Shown piece after piece: positions 12,722-19,716 of a DNA stretch of 29,831 nucleotides. The stretch comes from a virus: positions 1 through 29,831 of the IMG/VR virus record IMGVR_UViG_3300017951_000077; one strand, written 5' to 3'. The position numbers and the translations under genes were made by a program. Position 1 is the stretch's first letter; each line of letters starts with the position of its first letter. The notes beneath the pieces are model-generated. The model was not told the origin of the DNA, ran no database searches, and saw only the letters and a program-made list of their open reading frames with translations.

Positions 12722-12952
12722 ATGGATATTATCAACAAAGTAAAAGGTTGGGCTGGCGCACTAGCTGAATTAGGTATTAGTGTCGCCGCGCTTATGATTG
12801 TAGTAGAAGTACTAGGTTTAGGTGCAATCCCATTCTTTCCAGAAGTGAGTGTAGTAAGCAATGTGAGTAATATGCTTGCTGTACTAGGCGCAGAAGGTCT
12901 TATGGGCTTGATTGCGATTTGGGTATTATGGGGAATTTGGAATCGCAAGTGA
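12722..12952 (+). CDS. small two-helix membrane protein
   Basis: A 76-residue protein with two hydrophobic helices: about 16-37 (LGISVAALMIVVEVLGLGAI) and 51-72 (NMLAVLGAEGLMGLIAIWVLW), an acidic turn between, and a positively charged end (NRK). AAAGGAGGT is a near-perfect ribosome site, implying strong translation. It pairs with a second tiny membrane gene downstream carrying an almost identical leader. Size and topology allow a holin, but no direct evidence links it to the endolysin. Confidence 0.75.
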   Translation: MDIINKVKGWAGALAELGISVAALMIVVEVLGLGAIPFFPEVSVVSNVSNMLAVLGAEGLMGLIAIWVLWGIWNRK

Positions 12953-12989
12953 TTCCAGACAATTAACTGATTAACAGAAAGGAGGTCAT

Positions 12990-13163
12990 ATGGTCGATAA
13001 GTTAAAAGACTGGACTATGGCTAGAAAAAATGAAAGAACTACTTGGGATGGTATTCTTTTAGTAGTATTTGGAGTTTTATTGTTAATGGGAAGTCCATTA
13101 GTAAAACTCGCCGCATGGATAGCAATTCTTTGGGGCGTATGGACAATCTGGAAGTCAGAATAA
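12990..13163 (+). CDS. tiny two-helix membrane protein
   Basis: A 57-residue ORF with GAAAGGAGGT just before the ATG. The N-terminal 20 residues are charged (VDKLKDWTMARKNERTTW), followed by two hydrophobic segments (GILLVVFGVLLLMG, LVKLAAWIAILWGVWTIW). Its N-terminal DKLKDW echoes NKVKGW of the previous gene, and both leaders read (A)GAAAGGAGGT, so the two may be diverged duplicates. Function unknown. Confidence 0.7.
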   Translation: MVDKLKDWTMARKNERTTWDGILLVVFGVLLLMGSPLVKLAAWIAILWGVWTIWKSE

Positions 13164-13167
13164 AGTC

Positions 13168-13196
13168 TTGACATAACTTGTATTATAGCGTATACT
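13168..13196 (+). promoter_or_regulatory. sigma70-type promoter of gp33-gp59
   Basis: TTGACA (13168-13173), 17-nt spacer, TATACT (13191-13196), near consensus. The spacer and -10 lie inside a 15-bp palindrome (13180-13218), so access is probably controlled. Confidence 0.8.
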
Positions 13197-13218
13197 GTAA
13201 AAATATACGCTATAATAC
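13180..13218. promoter_or_regulatory. perfect 15-bp palindrome over the -10, likely operator
   Basis: GTATTATAGCGTATA (13180-13194) and TATACGCTATAATAC (13204-13218) are perfect inverted copies with a 9-nt gap. The left arm covers most of the spacer and the first four bases of the -10. The predicted transcription start (about 13203) lies at the right arm, so the mRNA would carry only one arm. That favours a protein-binding operator over an RNA hairpin. Confidence 0.65.
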
Positions 13219-13231
13219 GAAAGGAGATAGA

Positions 13232-13456
13232 ATGTTAAAATTAAAAAGTTCAAAAGAATTTTGTGATGAAATTGAAAAGAATGTAAGTGAAATGAAAATG
13301 TCTTACATCGAAACAATCACGCATTACTGCGAAACTAATAATTTAGAAGTTGAAAATGTGACTCCACTTTTGAGTTCATTTATAAAAGAGAAAATCAAAT
13401 ACGAAGCAGAGGGTTTAAACTTAGTCAGAAAATCGACTCAGCGGCTACCTTTATGA
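13232..13456 (+). CDS. 33: gp33-like late transcription coactivator
   Basis: A 74-residue protein resembling gp33 of T4-like marine phages: helical middle (MSYIETITHYCETNNLEVENVTPLL) and end SFIKEKIKYEAEGLNLVRK...RLPL. In T4, gp33 binds the RNA polymerase beta flap and bridges to the gp45 sliding clamp to activate late promoters with gp55. I start at ATG 13232, preceded by AAAGGAG; the longer frame from 13178 would begin upstream of the predicted transcription start, inside the palindrome. Order gp33-gp59-gp32 is a rearranged form of the T4 cluster 32-59-33. Short size makes homology moderate. Confidence 0.65.
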   Translation: MLKLKSSKEFCDEIEKNVSEMKMSYIETITHYCETNNLEVENVTPLLSSFIKEKIKYEAEGLNLVRKSTQRLPL

Positions 13457-14136
13457 GATACATGTCTAGTAGAAAAATAGATGATTTTGAAGCCTTTAAG
13501 ATATATTTGGCAATGAAGAATCATTTCGCTGGTAAGTTTGATTTTAAGAAGTATAATGGTAAAGTAAATACAAAAAAAGAAACATATCTGAATAGAAAAG
13601 ATAAAAAAACTTTTGAAGAACTTTCTAAAAGATATGACAAAAAAACCTTAGAAGAATTTTTACTTTCAGTTTTTGTTAATGTTACTGATAGTGGAAATTT
13701 AGCAATACATAGAAATGAATATATGTATTCTAAAAATCTACTTGATAAAGAATCGATTGAGATCTATAAAAACTGGAAAAAAAGAATACATAGTATCAGA
13801 TACACTTTTAAATCGGATTGTGAAATTCTATTTTCTAGTGCATCAAATAAAGACTTAGAATTTCAAGATATTTTTAGGTCTTTAAAAGGACACTATCCTT
13901 TTATAGTACAACTGGAACAAAAAGGTGAAATTTGTTTAGAAACCTTAGTAATCTTTGAAAAGATTTTTGGTTTCTTGAAAAAAGTAAAGATTGATGATAC
14001 AACTTACTGGCCGGTTTATTGTAAGAAGATAGACAAGTACATGTCTTTTTTAGATGTGGAACTTGATTATTATGTTGGAGTTATAAAGACTCTTTTGATT
14101 GAAGATTATTATGAAAATTATGGTAAATATATTTAA
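13453..14136 (+). CDS. 59: gp59-like loader of gp41 helicase
   Basis: A 227-residue basic protein, close in length to T4 gp59 (217). The beginning (FEAFKIYLAMKNHFAGKFDFKKYNG) matches T4 gp59 YKLYLMIKQHMNGKYDVIKYN, and the KTFEELSKRYDKKTLEEFLLSVFVN segment matches its next helix. gp59 loads the gp41 helicase on forked DNA covered by gp32. It overlaps gp33 by ATGA and has no ribosome site of its own, so translation is coupled; an alternative ATG is at 13462. gp32 follows under its own promoter. Confidence 0.85.
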   Translation: MRYMSSRKIDDFEAFKIYLAMKNHFAGKFDFKKYNGKVNTKKETYLNRKDKKTFEELSKRYDKKTLEEFLLSVFVNVTDSGNLAIHRNEYMYSKNLLDKESIEIYKNWKKRIHSIRYTFKSDCEILFSSASNKDLEFQDIFRSLKGHYPFIVQLEQKGEICLETLVIFEKIFGFLKKVKIDDTTYWPVYCKKIDKYMSFLDVELDYYVGVIKTLLIEDYYENYGKYI

Positions 14137-14144
14137 TTTACATC

Positions 14145-14173
14145 TTGACATACAACGAATATTGAGTTATATT
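14145..14173 (+). promoter_or_regulatory. sigma70-type promoter of gp32
   Basis: TTGACA (14145-14150), 17-nt spacer, TATATT (14168-14173). Leaves a leader of about 40 nt before gp32. Confidence 0.8.
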
Positions 14174-14205
14174 AGAAAAATAAACAAACGCATACAACGC
14201 ATATT
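14149..14205 (+). repeat. direct repeat flanking the gp32 -10
   Basis: CATACAACGAATATT (14149-14163) and CATACAACGCATATT (14191-14205) differ at one base and are 42 bp apart, four DNA turns. One copy touches the -35 and spacer; the other lies in the leader just before the AAGGAG ribosome site. The spacing suits a cooperative regulator or, for the leader copy, translational control. Confidence 0.5.
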
Positions 14206-14219
14206 AAGGAGAAAAATAT

Positions 14220-15125
14220 ATGTCTTTTGCAGCATTAAAAAAGAATCGTACCAACTTTAGTAAACTTACAGAAGAGTTGGAAAAAACATCTCAACCACAA
14301 TCAAATACATCATCTGTAGATGATCGTTTTTGGAAACCAACTATTGATAAGTCTGGTAACAGTTATGCTGTTATTCGATTTCTTCCACCAACTGATGGTG
14401 AAGACCTTCCTTGGGTTCGAGTTTTCAATCATGGGTTCAAAGGCCCTGGCGGTTGGTTAATTGATAATTGTCTTACTACTATTGGAAAGCCATGTCCTGT
14501 TTGTGAAAGCAATACAGAACTTTGGGGAACTGGTTCTCAAGACAATCAAAATCTGGCTAGGGATCGTAAACGTAAACTGAAATATATGTCTAATATTTAC
14601 GTTGTTAAGGATCCAGCAAATCCAGAAAACGAAGGTAAAGTTTTCCTTTATTCTTTCGGTAAAAAAATCTTTGATAAACTGAACGATATCATGCGTCCAC
14701 AATTCGAAGATGAAGATCCAGTAAATCCATTTGATTTTTGGGAAGGTGCTAATTTTAAATTGAAGTATCGTACTGTTGATGGATATGGTAATTATGATAA
14801 ATCTGAATTTGATCGCCAGTCTGCACTGTCAGAAGATGATGCAGAATTGGAATCAATTTATAATCAACAACACTCTTTAGAAGAGTTTGTAAGTCCTAGT
14901 AACTTTAAGTCTTATGAACAACTTAAAGAGCGTCTTGATAGAGTTCTTGGTAATACTGCTTCTATGACAAATGCAGATTATGATATGGATGAGTCAATCT
15001 CTGATACTCCAAGTTTTGCGAAACCTTCATTCAAGGAAGTACCAACACCAGAACTCGCTTCAGCATCTAGTGATGATGAAGATGATTCAATTTCATACTT
15101 CACACGTCTTGCTGAAGAAACTTAA
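14220..15125 (+). CDS. 32: gp32-like single-stranded DNA-binding protein
   Basis: A 301-residue protein equal in length to T4 gp32. The N-terminal basic segment LKKNRTNFSKL corresponds to the cooperativity LAST-type motif. The zinc site is H71, C84, C92, C95 (NHGF ... DNCLT ... CPVC), matching T4 H64/C77/C87/C90. The core OB region follows, with aromatic residues, and the C-terminus is acidic (SSDDEDDSISYF), the usual partner-binding tail. It coats ssDNA in replication and recombination and works with gp59 just upstream. AAGGAG precedes ATG. A strong terminator follows. Confidence 0.95.
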   Translation: MSFAALKKNRTNFSKLTEELEKTSQPQSNTSSVDDRFWKPTIDKSGNSYAVIRFLPPTDGEDLPWVRVFNHGFKGPGGWLIDNCLTTIGKPCPVCESNTELWGTGSQDNQNLARDRKRKLKYMSNIYVVKDPANPENEGKVFLYSFGKKIFDKLNDIMRPQFEDEDPVNPFDFWEGANFKLKYRTVDGYGNYDKSEFDRQSALSEDDAELESIYNQQHSLEEFVSPSNFKSYEQLKERLDRVLGNTASMTNADYDMDESISDTPSFAKPSFKEVPTPELASASSDDEDDSISYFTRLAEET

Positions 15126-15197
15126 AGGGTATACTAGATAGAATATCCCTGATGGCAGAGTAAGCCTCGCATCGAAAAGACTAGGTACACCAGAGCG

Positions 15198-15230
15198 GAA
15201 GGTAGAGATTATATCTCTACCTTCTTTTTT
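15198..15230 (+). terminator. rho-independent terminator after gp32
   Basis: Stem GAAGGTAGAGAT (15198-15209) / ATCTCTACCTTC (15213-15224), 12 bp with a TAT loop, followed by TTTTTT (15225-15230). Textbook intrinsic terminator. The 70 nt between the gp32 stop and this stem hold no ORF. Confidence 0.92.
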
Positions 15231-15341
15231 ACATAACGGGCATTCTCAAATTTCATAGCTTAAACCCTTTTTTTTCTGCAATTGCAAACTACATAATAAT
15301 GTATCAGATACACACATTTATCACATTAGGAGAATAAAAAA

Positions 15342-15587
15342 ATGTTTGAGACATTTGTAAGATTATATTCAAATTGGCAAAATAGATACGAGGCTGCTCG
15401 TAGTAAAAAAATTACTATTGATGAGTTGAGTAAACTTAACGATAAAGATTTAGAAGATATTGGAATAAACAGAGGTGATATTCGTTTCATTGCAGATAAA
15501 CATTATAACGACATTAGAGAAGAATATTTCAGAGATATTAGAGCTAGAGCAGATATGATAAATTCTAATTTAAGAGGATGGGTATAA
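15342..15587 (+). CDS. DUF1127-like small protein
   Basis: An 81-residue protein. ITIDELSKLNDKDLEDIGINRGDIRFIA closely follows the DUF1127 (YjiS-like) consensus of L-x-x-L-s-D-x-x-L-x-D-I-G-I-x-R-x-D-I. Such proteins are abundant in alphaproteobacteria, where some affect RNA turnover and phosphate or stress responses. The flanks are charged helices (YSNWQNRYEAARSKK; YNDIREEYFRDIRARAD). TAGGAG lies about 11 nt before the ATG. The upstream gap 15231-15341 contains short palindromes TGCAATTGCA (15277) and GTATCAGATAC (15301), possibly regulatory, but no clear promoter. Confidence 0.75.
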   Translation: MFETFVRLYSNWQNRYEAARSKKITIDELSKLNDKDLEDIGINRGDIRFIADKHYNDIREEYFRDIRARADMINSNLRGWV

Positions 15588-15772
15588 TGACAGATACTTT
15601 ATTTCATTTAAGAAATGAGATGTCCTCTATGGCGTCTAGTGTTTGGTCTGGGTTTTATAAATTCTGTGAAATTTCTGGTTATGCAAGAGCAGCATCAGCA
15701 CTAGCCAGACAGGGATTGCACGAAGAAGCAAAAGCTTGCATGATGCAAGCGAAAAAACTGCGTACTAATTAA
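15587..15772 (+). CDS. small DUF1127-associated protein
   Basis: A 61-residue protein with GFYKFCEISGYARAASALARQGLHEEAKACMMQA, a pattern reminiscent of the second helical part in longer DUF1127 proteins (R/AAxxLARxGxHEEAKxxM). I take ATG 15587, which overlaps the previous stop as TAATG with AGAGGA at 15573-15578; the ATG at 15578 would sit in that ribosome site. Together with its neighbour it looks like a split or paired version of a host regulator. Its stop abuts the stop of the convergent tape-measure gene. Confidence 0.65.
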   Translation: MTDTLFHLRNEMSSMASSVWSGFYKFCEISGYARAASALARQGLHEEAKACMMQAKKLRTN

Positions 15773-18481
15773 TTAGAATGCTCCATGTAAACCTCTGGTC
15801 GCATCTCTGATTGCTTGGTCAGTGTGTCTGACTTCTGGCTTCTGTACTGCTGTAGTTGTATTGTTATTGACTACATTATTTGTAGTTGATTGCGGAGCAA
15901 CAACTACATTTGCAGCACCGCCTGCAGGGCCCGCTGAATCTAGTGCATTTGTATTCATAAATTCACTTGCTGCAAGTTTTTGTTGAGCAGAGTTTAATTC
16001 ATTGGCAGATGTATTGGAAACGTCTGTAGTTAAGCCCGATGCGTTTAGAGTGTTTGTTGGTGTTATGTCTTGAATAGCTGAAAGCTTTTCTCTTTCTGCA
16101 TTCAAAAGTTCTGTTGTTTTATTCACTCGAATTTGACGTGCTTCTTTCACTGGATCGGGTCCTCTTTTGGGACTTTTTGTGTTGTCCAATGCTGCTTGTT
16201 CTTTTGCTAGTGTACTTTCCAATCTCTTTATGTTTTCTTCAATTTTCGCTTTTTCTTTTGCTTGTAGTATTTGGTTTTGTTTTTCGATATTATTTTCTGC
16301 TCCAGAAATCATTTCTTTTGCTAATTGAGTCAGTTCGTCTGTTCTTTGTTTAAAGAGTTCTGGATTTGTTGTAGAATCTGTATCAAATGGGCGCGGATTT
16401 TCTGGGGTGCGATACATATCATTATAAGTATCTCTTACCATCAATCCAATATCCAATGGAGCTCCCGCTAAGCTTGGTAAAAATATTCCAGCACCTTCGG
16501 CTGCAGCCCCGGCGAAATCTCCCTCAAACAATCTTCCTAATGCAAAAATTCCTCCAGCAGCAATTCCAAGAGCAGGTATTGCTTTTACTGCAACGCCTGC
16601 TGCATTTTTTGCCAGAATTTTCATTGCTAGTTTTTTATCGATTGATGATGCTACTTTTGCTACACTACCTGTTTGGTTTCCGGCCGCACTGGCAGCACTA
16701 TCGATTGCACTAACGACACCTCTATTGTTGCTCGCAATTATTTTTCTTGCCTCTTCTAATCCACCATCTCCCGCTCTTGGTGCTGCAGATGGTTTTGATA
16801 TGGCCGGATCGACTTTTGTATTGACGCCATCCGACACTGCGACTTTTATATCGTTATTCTGGCGCAATCTCACTCGTTCATCGTTTATTAGGTCAGTCTG
16901 AGTTTTTCTTTGGTCAAATTTCTTAATTTCGGCATCTTGTGCTTTTTTTGCCAACGCCTCTCTTTCTAATCTTCGAAACTCTAAATCGGCCCGCTGTCTT
17001 TGTTTCATTTTTTCAATTTCTGCCTGTTGTTTCGCTTTTGCTCTTTTCTCTGCTTCTGCATCGGCGTCAGTTTTTTTCGTATTATCGGCGTCAGTTTTTT
17101 TCGTATTATCGGCGTCAGTTTTTTTCGTATTATCGACGTTGTCAACATTAGGTTCTGGTAAATCGGGTGCTCTAAACATTGATGTAAGTAGAGATCCGCC
17201 ACCAATCGCAGCAGTCAATGCTAAAAGACCTTTTCCTAATTTTCCTCTAGTCAGTGCTTTTGTTAAATTTTTCAATCCGCCTAAAAGGCCTTTTCCCTTT
17301 CCTTTTCCTTTTCCTCCGAAAAGATTTCCTAAAAAAGAGCCCCCTGCAACTGCGCCAAAGAGATCAACTCCACTTCCATCTCCATCGCCGCCGGGCCCAG
17401 GCCCACCGCTTTCAGCAATCTCTTTGTTGGTTTTTGCAAGTGCTTGTAATGCTTTCAGTTGTGCAAGTTCTATTTGTTGATCTTTTTTTCTTTCTCTTCT
17501 GAGTTCTCTCTGTTCTTCTATTTCTAATGATGTTGGATTACCATCATTATCTTTCATCCATTGTAGGAGATCTCTTATTTCTGCTAGATATGGTTCATTA
17601 GGCCCAAGTTTTGTATCTATTTCATCAAGTGCATCTTTATTTCCTGTGAGTTTATCTTCTATTCCAGAATTATCTACAGGTTCTGGTTTATTCTCTGGTT
17701 GTGATACTGAAGGTTCACCATCTAATCCAAATTTTGACTTGAGTGCTTCAATCTCATCCAGTTCTGCTTTTTTAATTTCTCTATCTTGTTTGTCTGCTTG
17801 TGCTTTTCTAATGATGTTGTCTTTGATTTCATTTATGACTTCATCTTCAGATACGCCTCTACGTCTTGCCTCTTCTTGGATTTTTTCTTGATCCATATTA
17901 GAACGAGCAATCGCATCTTCGTTTGATATTTGGGTTCGTAGTACTTCGAATTCTTTTTTCTCTAGAGCTCTTTGTGCTGCAATTCTTTCTTCTCTTTGTG
18001 CATTTTCTTCTTTAGCAGCTTTGCGTCTTTCTCTGAATTGTTTTACTCTTTGTCCAATAAAACTTGCTCCCATTGCGAGAAGTGGACTTTGTGATAATGC
18101 TCCCGTTACAAGGCCTCCTATTCCATCAAGACTTCCTTTGACAGTATCAGATACTAAATCTTTGACGCCTGCTTTAAATCCAGCATTTTCTTTGATGCTT
18201 GCTTGAGAATTTTGAAGAACTTGTTCTAAGATTTGTCTTTCTCTATTAGAAACACCTTCCATATTTTCAAGTGTTGCACTTAATGCATCAATTCTTTTTC
18301 TAGTTTCCGTGAATTGTTTTACAGAAACATCTGATTGTTGTTCAAAAATAGAACCTATTTCATTCAATGCCTGTCTTGCACCGGCAGACTGAAGAGAAGC
18401 GCTCGCGTCTTTTACAGACTTCGCGAGCTCTTCTTGATTTTGTTTTACTAATTTTTCAGTTACTGATGCAAGATCTGCCAT
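15773..18481 (-). CDS. tape-measure-like tail protein (gp29 position)
   Basis: A 902-residue, Ala/Lys/Glu-rich protein. Long helical and coiled-coil stretches fill residues 1-110, 140-260 and 480-570, with Gly-rich hydrophobic segments (GGSFLGNLFGGKGKGKGKG, IPALGIAAGGIFALG, AGIFLPSLAGAPLDIGLMV) near 380-440 and 660-720. This composition and its place after gp26/gp51 suggest a tail-length tape measure, the role of T4 gp29 (590 aa); direct similarity to gp29 is not obvious to me. A threefold repeat of NTKKTDAD lies mid-protein. It is last in the minus operon and starts overlapping the stop of the small membrane protein. Confidence 0.6.
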   Translation of the reverse strand: MADLASVTEKLVKQNQEELAKSVKDASASLQSAGARQALNEIGSIFEQQSDVSVKQFTETRKRIDALSATLENMEGVSNRERQILEQVLQNSQASIKENAGFKAGVKDLVSDTVKGSLDGIGGLVTGALSQSPLLAMGASFIGQRVKQFRERRKAAKEENAQREERIAAQRALEKKEFEVLRTQISNEDAIARSNMDQEKIQEEARRRGVSEDEVINEIKDNIIRKAQADKQDREIKKAELDEIEALKSKFGLDGEPSVSQPENKPEPVDNSGIEDKLTGNKDALDEIDTKLGPNEPYLAEIRDLLQWMKDNDGNPTSLEIEEQRELRRERKKDQQIELAQLKALQALAKTNKEIAESGGPGPGGDGDGSGVDLFGAVAGGSFLGNLFGGKGKGKGKGLLGGLKNLTKALTRGKLGKGLLALTAAIGGGSLLTSMFRAPDLPEPNVDNVDNTKKTDADNTKKTDADNTKKTDADAEAEKRAKAKQQAEIEKMKQRQRADLEFRRLEREALAKKAQDAEIKKFDQRKTQTDLINDERVRLRQNNDIKVAVSDGVNTKVDPAISKPSAAPRAGDGGLEEARKIIASNNRGVVSAIDSAASAAGNQTGSVAKVASSIDKKLAMKILAKNAAGVAVKAIPALGIAAGGIFALGRLFEGDFAGAAAEGAGIFLPSLAGAPLDIGLMVRDTYNDMYRTPENPRPFDTDSTTNPELFKQRTDELTQLAKEMISGAENNIEKQNQILQAKEKAKIEENIKRLESTLAKEQAALDNTKSPKRGPDPVKEARQIRVNKTTELLNAEREKLSAIQDITPTNTLNASGLTTDVSNTSANELNSAQQKLAASEFMNTNALDSAGPAGGAANVVVAPQSTTNNVVNNNTTTAVQKPEVRHTDQAIRDATRGLHGAF
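17061..17132. repeat. three perfect 24-bp tandem repeats
   Basis: Units at 17061-17084, 17085-17108 and 17109-17132 are identical at the DNA level and encode NTKKTDAD three times on the minus strand. Identity at synonymous sites implies recent or ongoing slippage. Each unit would change tape-measure length by eight residues. Confidence 0.9.
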
Positions 18482-18783
18482 TATTTTCTACTCATGTAAG
18501 CTTGAGCACCAAAATAAAAACCAACAATAGATGCCTGTGCAATATAAAATAATCCGAATAAATCAGATAAAGCATTTACTCTAGAGTCTGATAAAACTGG
18601 TGTGAATAATACAATAGTAAAAATTAACATAGAAGCCAAAGATATCCAACTCATTTTCTTTTGAGTCTCTGCCTTTTCTTCGGCTCTTTCTATTTCAAGC
18701 ATTTCTTTTTTCAATGCGATTTCTTCTTGACTCACTTTTCCATCTCCATGTAGGTCAAAATTAATTTCCTCTGCTGGTGCCAT
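18481..18783 (-). CDS. small membrane protein with EF-hand-like loop
   Basis: A 100-residue protein. Residues 8-20 read NFDLHGDGKVSQEE, an EF-hand-type calcium loop (D, H/G, D, K, S, E at 1,3,5,7,9,12). A charged helix follows, then two hydrophobic helices at about 45-62 (WISLASMLIFTIVLFTPVL) and 72-92 (LSDLFGLFYIAQASIVGFYF). Topology places both ends in the cytosol. It lies between gp51 and the tape-measure gene; a role in lysis, tail attachment or DNA entry is possible but unproven. AAGGAA precedes the ATG. Confidence 0.7.
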   Translation of the reverse strand: MAPAEEINFDLHGDGKVSQEEIALKKEMLEIERAEEKAETQKKMSWISLASMLIFTIVLFTPVLSDSRVNALSDLFGLFYIAQASIVGFYFGAQAYMSRK

Positions 18784-18792
18784 TTGATTTCC

Positions 18793-19023
18793 TTATTGAT
18801 TTTGTTCTCTTCGTTTCTTTTCTTCGTTTAAATAATTAATCAATAAATTAAGATAGATTTCTCTTTCCCACGGAATCATATTTTCCAATTCACTCAAACT
18901 ATATTTATGATGATGCATTAACGCAAAGTTATTCCTATACAAAGACGCGAGGGATTCATGATTTAAGGTTAGGAAAAAAAATCGGAAATGCCTCTTACTT
19001 TCATTTCTTTTTGAAATCCACAC
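18793..19023 (-). CDS. 51: gp51-like hub assembly protein, probably made by -1 frameshift
   Basis: The frame contains HESLASLYRNNFALMHHHKYSLSELENMIPWEREIYL, a pattern I recall from gp51 of T4-like marine phages, where gp51 is needed for baseplate hub assembly but absent from virions. The only upstream start is GTG 19023, inside gp26, with no ribosome site; the first ATG falls within the conserved block at residue 36. The conserved part begins immediately after gp26's stop region, and gp26 ends in a T8 run. I infer it is translated as a C-terminal extension of gp26 by -1 shift, giving about 300 residues. A separate GTG-started product of 76 residues is the alternative. Confidence 0.7.
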   Translation of the reverse strand: MWISKRNESKRHFRFFFLTLNHESLASLYRNNFALMHHHKYSLSELENMIPWEREIYLNLLINYLNEEKKRREQNQ

Positions 19024-19694
19024 TTAGGACATCTAATATTCACTTCACATACTGTTTCTGGCATATTTTCAAAGAAGTCATTTATTAAATCTAATTGTTT
19101 TTGTGTCAGATTTTCAATAAACTCCGATACTTCTTCAATAGTATAATCTGAAACATTGTGCATATCATCTGCATCCCAGATAAATTCTACGCAACTTGCA
19201 ATTAATTTCACCAAATCATCATAATCTTCTGCTGATAAAAGCCTATTTAATGTTTCAAAATCAGGATATTTCATTATAAGACCAATTTCATCTGTTAGTT
19301 CTATTTTATTTGAATATCCTTCTTGTTCTGTGTTGACTCTAACTTGGTCTAAGTCAAGCAAAAAAGGTAATTGACAATCCCCTGGCCCGTTTTCCTTTTC
19401 TGAACAATTTTCTTTTTTATAATTCAAATTAATAATATTTCCAACAGATTTTGATCTGAGTTGAATGAATAGATATTCTATATCAAATGTAGATAATTTT
19501 TCTACATCAATATCATTTAATACGCAATTTCTTATTATTTGTTTAACTGCATCAATTTTTTCTTCTACTGTCTCTCCTTCTTGAGCCATCAAAAGAATTT
19601 TCTCTTCTTTGACCAGAAATGGCCTATATCTTATTTTTTTATTTGTCGATGGCAACTTCAATTCATAAGTTGGTGTATCAATTTTTGGTAACAT
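18969..19694 (-). CDS. 26: gp26-like baseplate hub/assembly protein
   Basis: A 241-residue protein of the T4 baseplate gp26 type. The N-terminal TPTYELKLPSTNKKIRYRPFLVKEEKILLMA is characteristic, followed by helical middle parts (DAVKQIIRNCV, FDIEYLFIQLRSKSVG) and a C-terminal CPKC (C222/C225) with GISDFFS. T4 gp26 is required for hub assembly and has not been located in the finished baseplate. Here it precedes gp51 and the tape-measure gene, the position that tail assembly chaperones hold in other tailed phages. GAGGAA precedes the ATG. The terminal T8 run probably allows -1 frameshifting. Confidence 0.85.
   Translation of the reverse strand: MLPKIDTPTYELKLPSTNKKIRYRPFLVKEEKILLMAQEGETVEEKIDAVKQIIRNCVLNDIDVEKLSTFDIEYLFIQLRSKSVGNIINLNYKKENCSEKENGPGDCQLPFLLDLDQVRVNTEQEGYSNKIELTDEIGLIMKYPDFETLNRLLSAEDYDDLVKLIASCVEFIWDADDMHNVSDYTIEEVSEFIENLTQKQLDLINDFFENMPETVCEVNIRCPKCGFQKEMKVRGISDFFS
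18974..18981 (-). promoter_or_regulatory. probable -1 ribosomal frameshift site
   Basis: On the minus strand gp26 ends GAT TTT TTT TCC TAA. The heptamer T TTT TTT in the zero frame lets both tRNA-Phe re-pair in the -1 frame, entering the gp51 frame at TTC CTA ACC. Slippage occurs two codons before the gp26 stop. Confidence 0.6.
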
Positions 19695-19716
19695 AATTTC
19701 CTCACAAAATTAATTA

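Noticed and set aside
13195-13225. Palindrome at 13180-13218 as a rho-independent terminator
   Set aside because: No T tract follows, arms are AT-rich, and it overlaps a good promoter rather than a gene end.
15770-15775. A bidirectional terminator between the convergent genes
   Set aside because: The stops abut (TAATTAATTA) with no room for a stem; none is seen in the flanking coding sequence.
17057-17140. Tandem repeats as a CRISPR array
   Set aside because: Repeats are contiguous without spacers, in frame in a coding gene.
16114-17502. Several plus-strand ORFs of 60-113 codons
   Set aside because: They are antisense to the 902-codon minus-strand tail gene, with Leu/Phe/Ser-rich or Pro-rich low-complexity translations and no ribosome sites.
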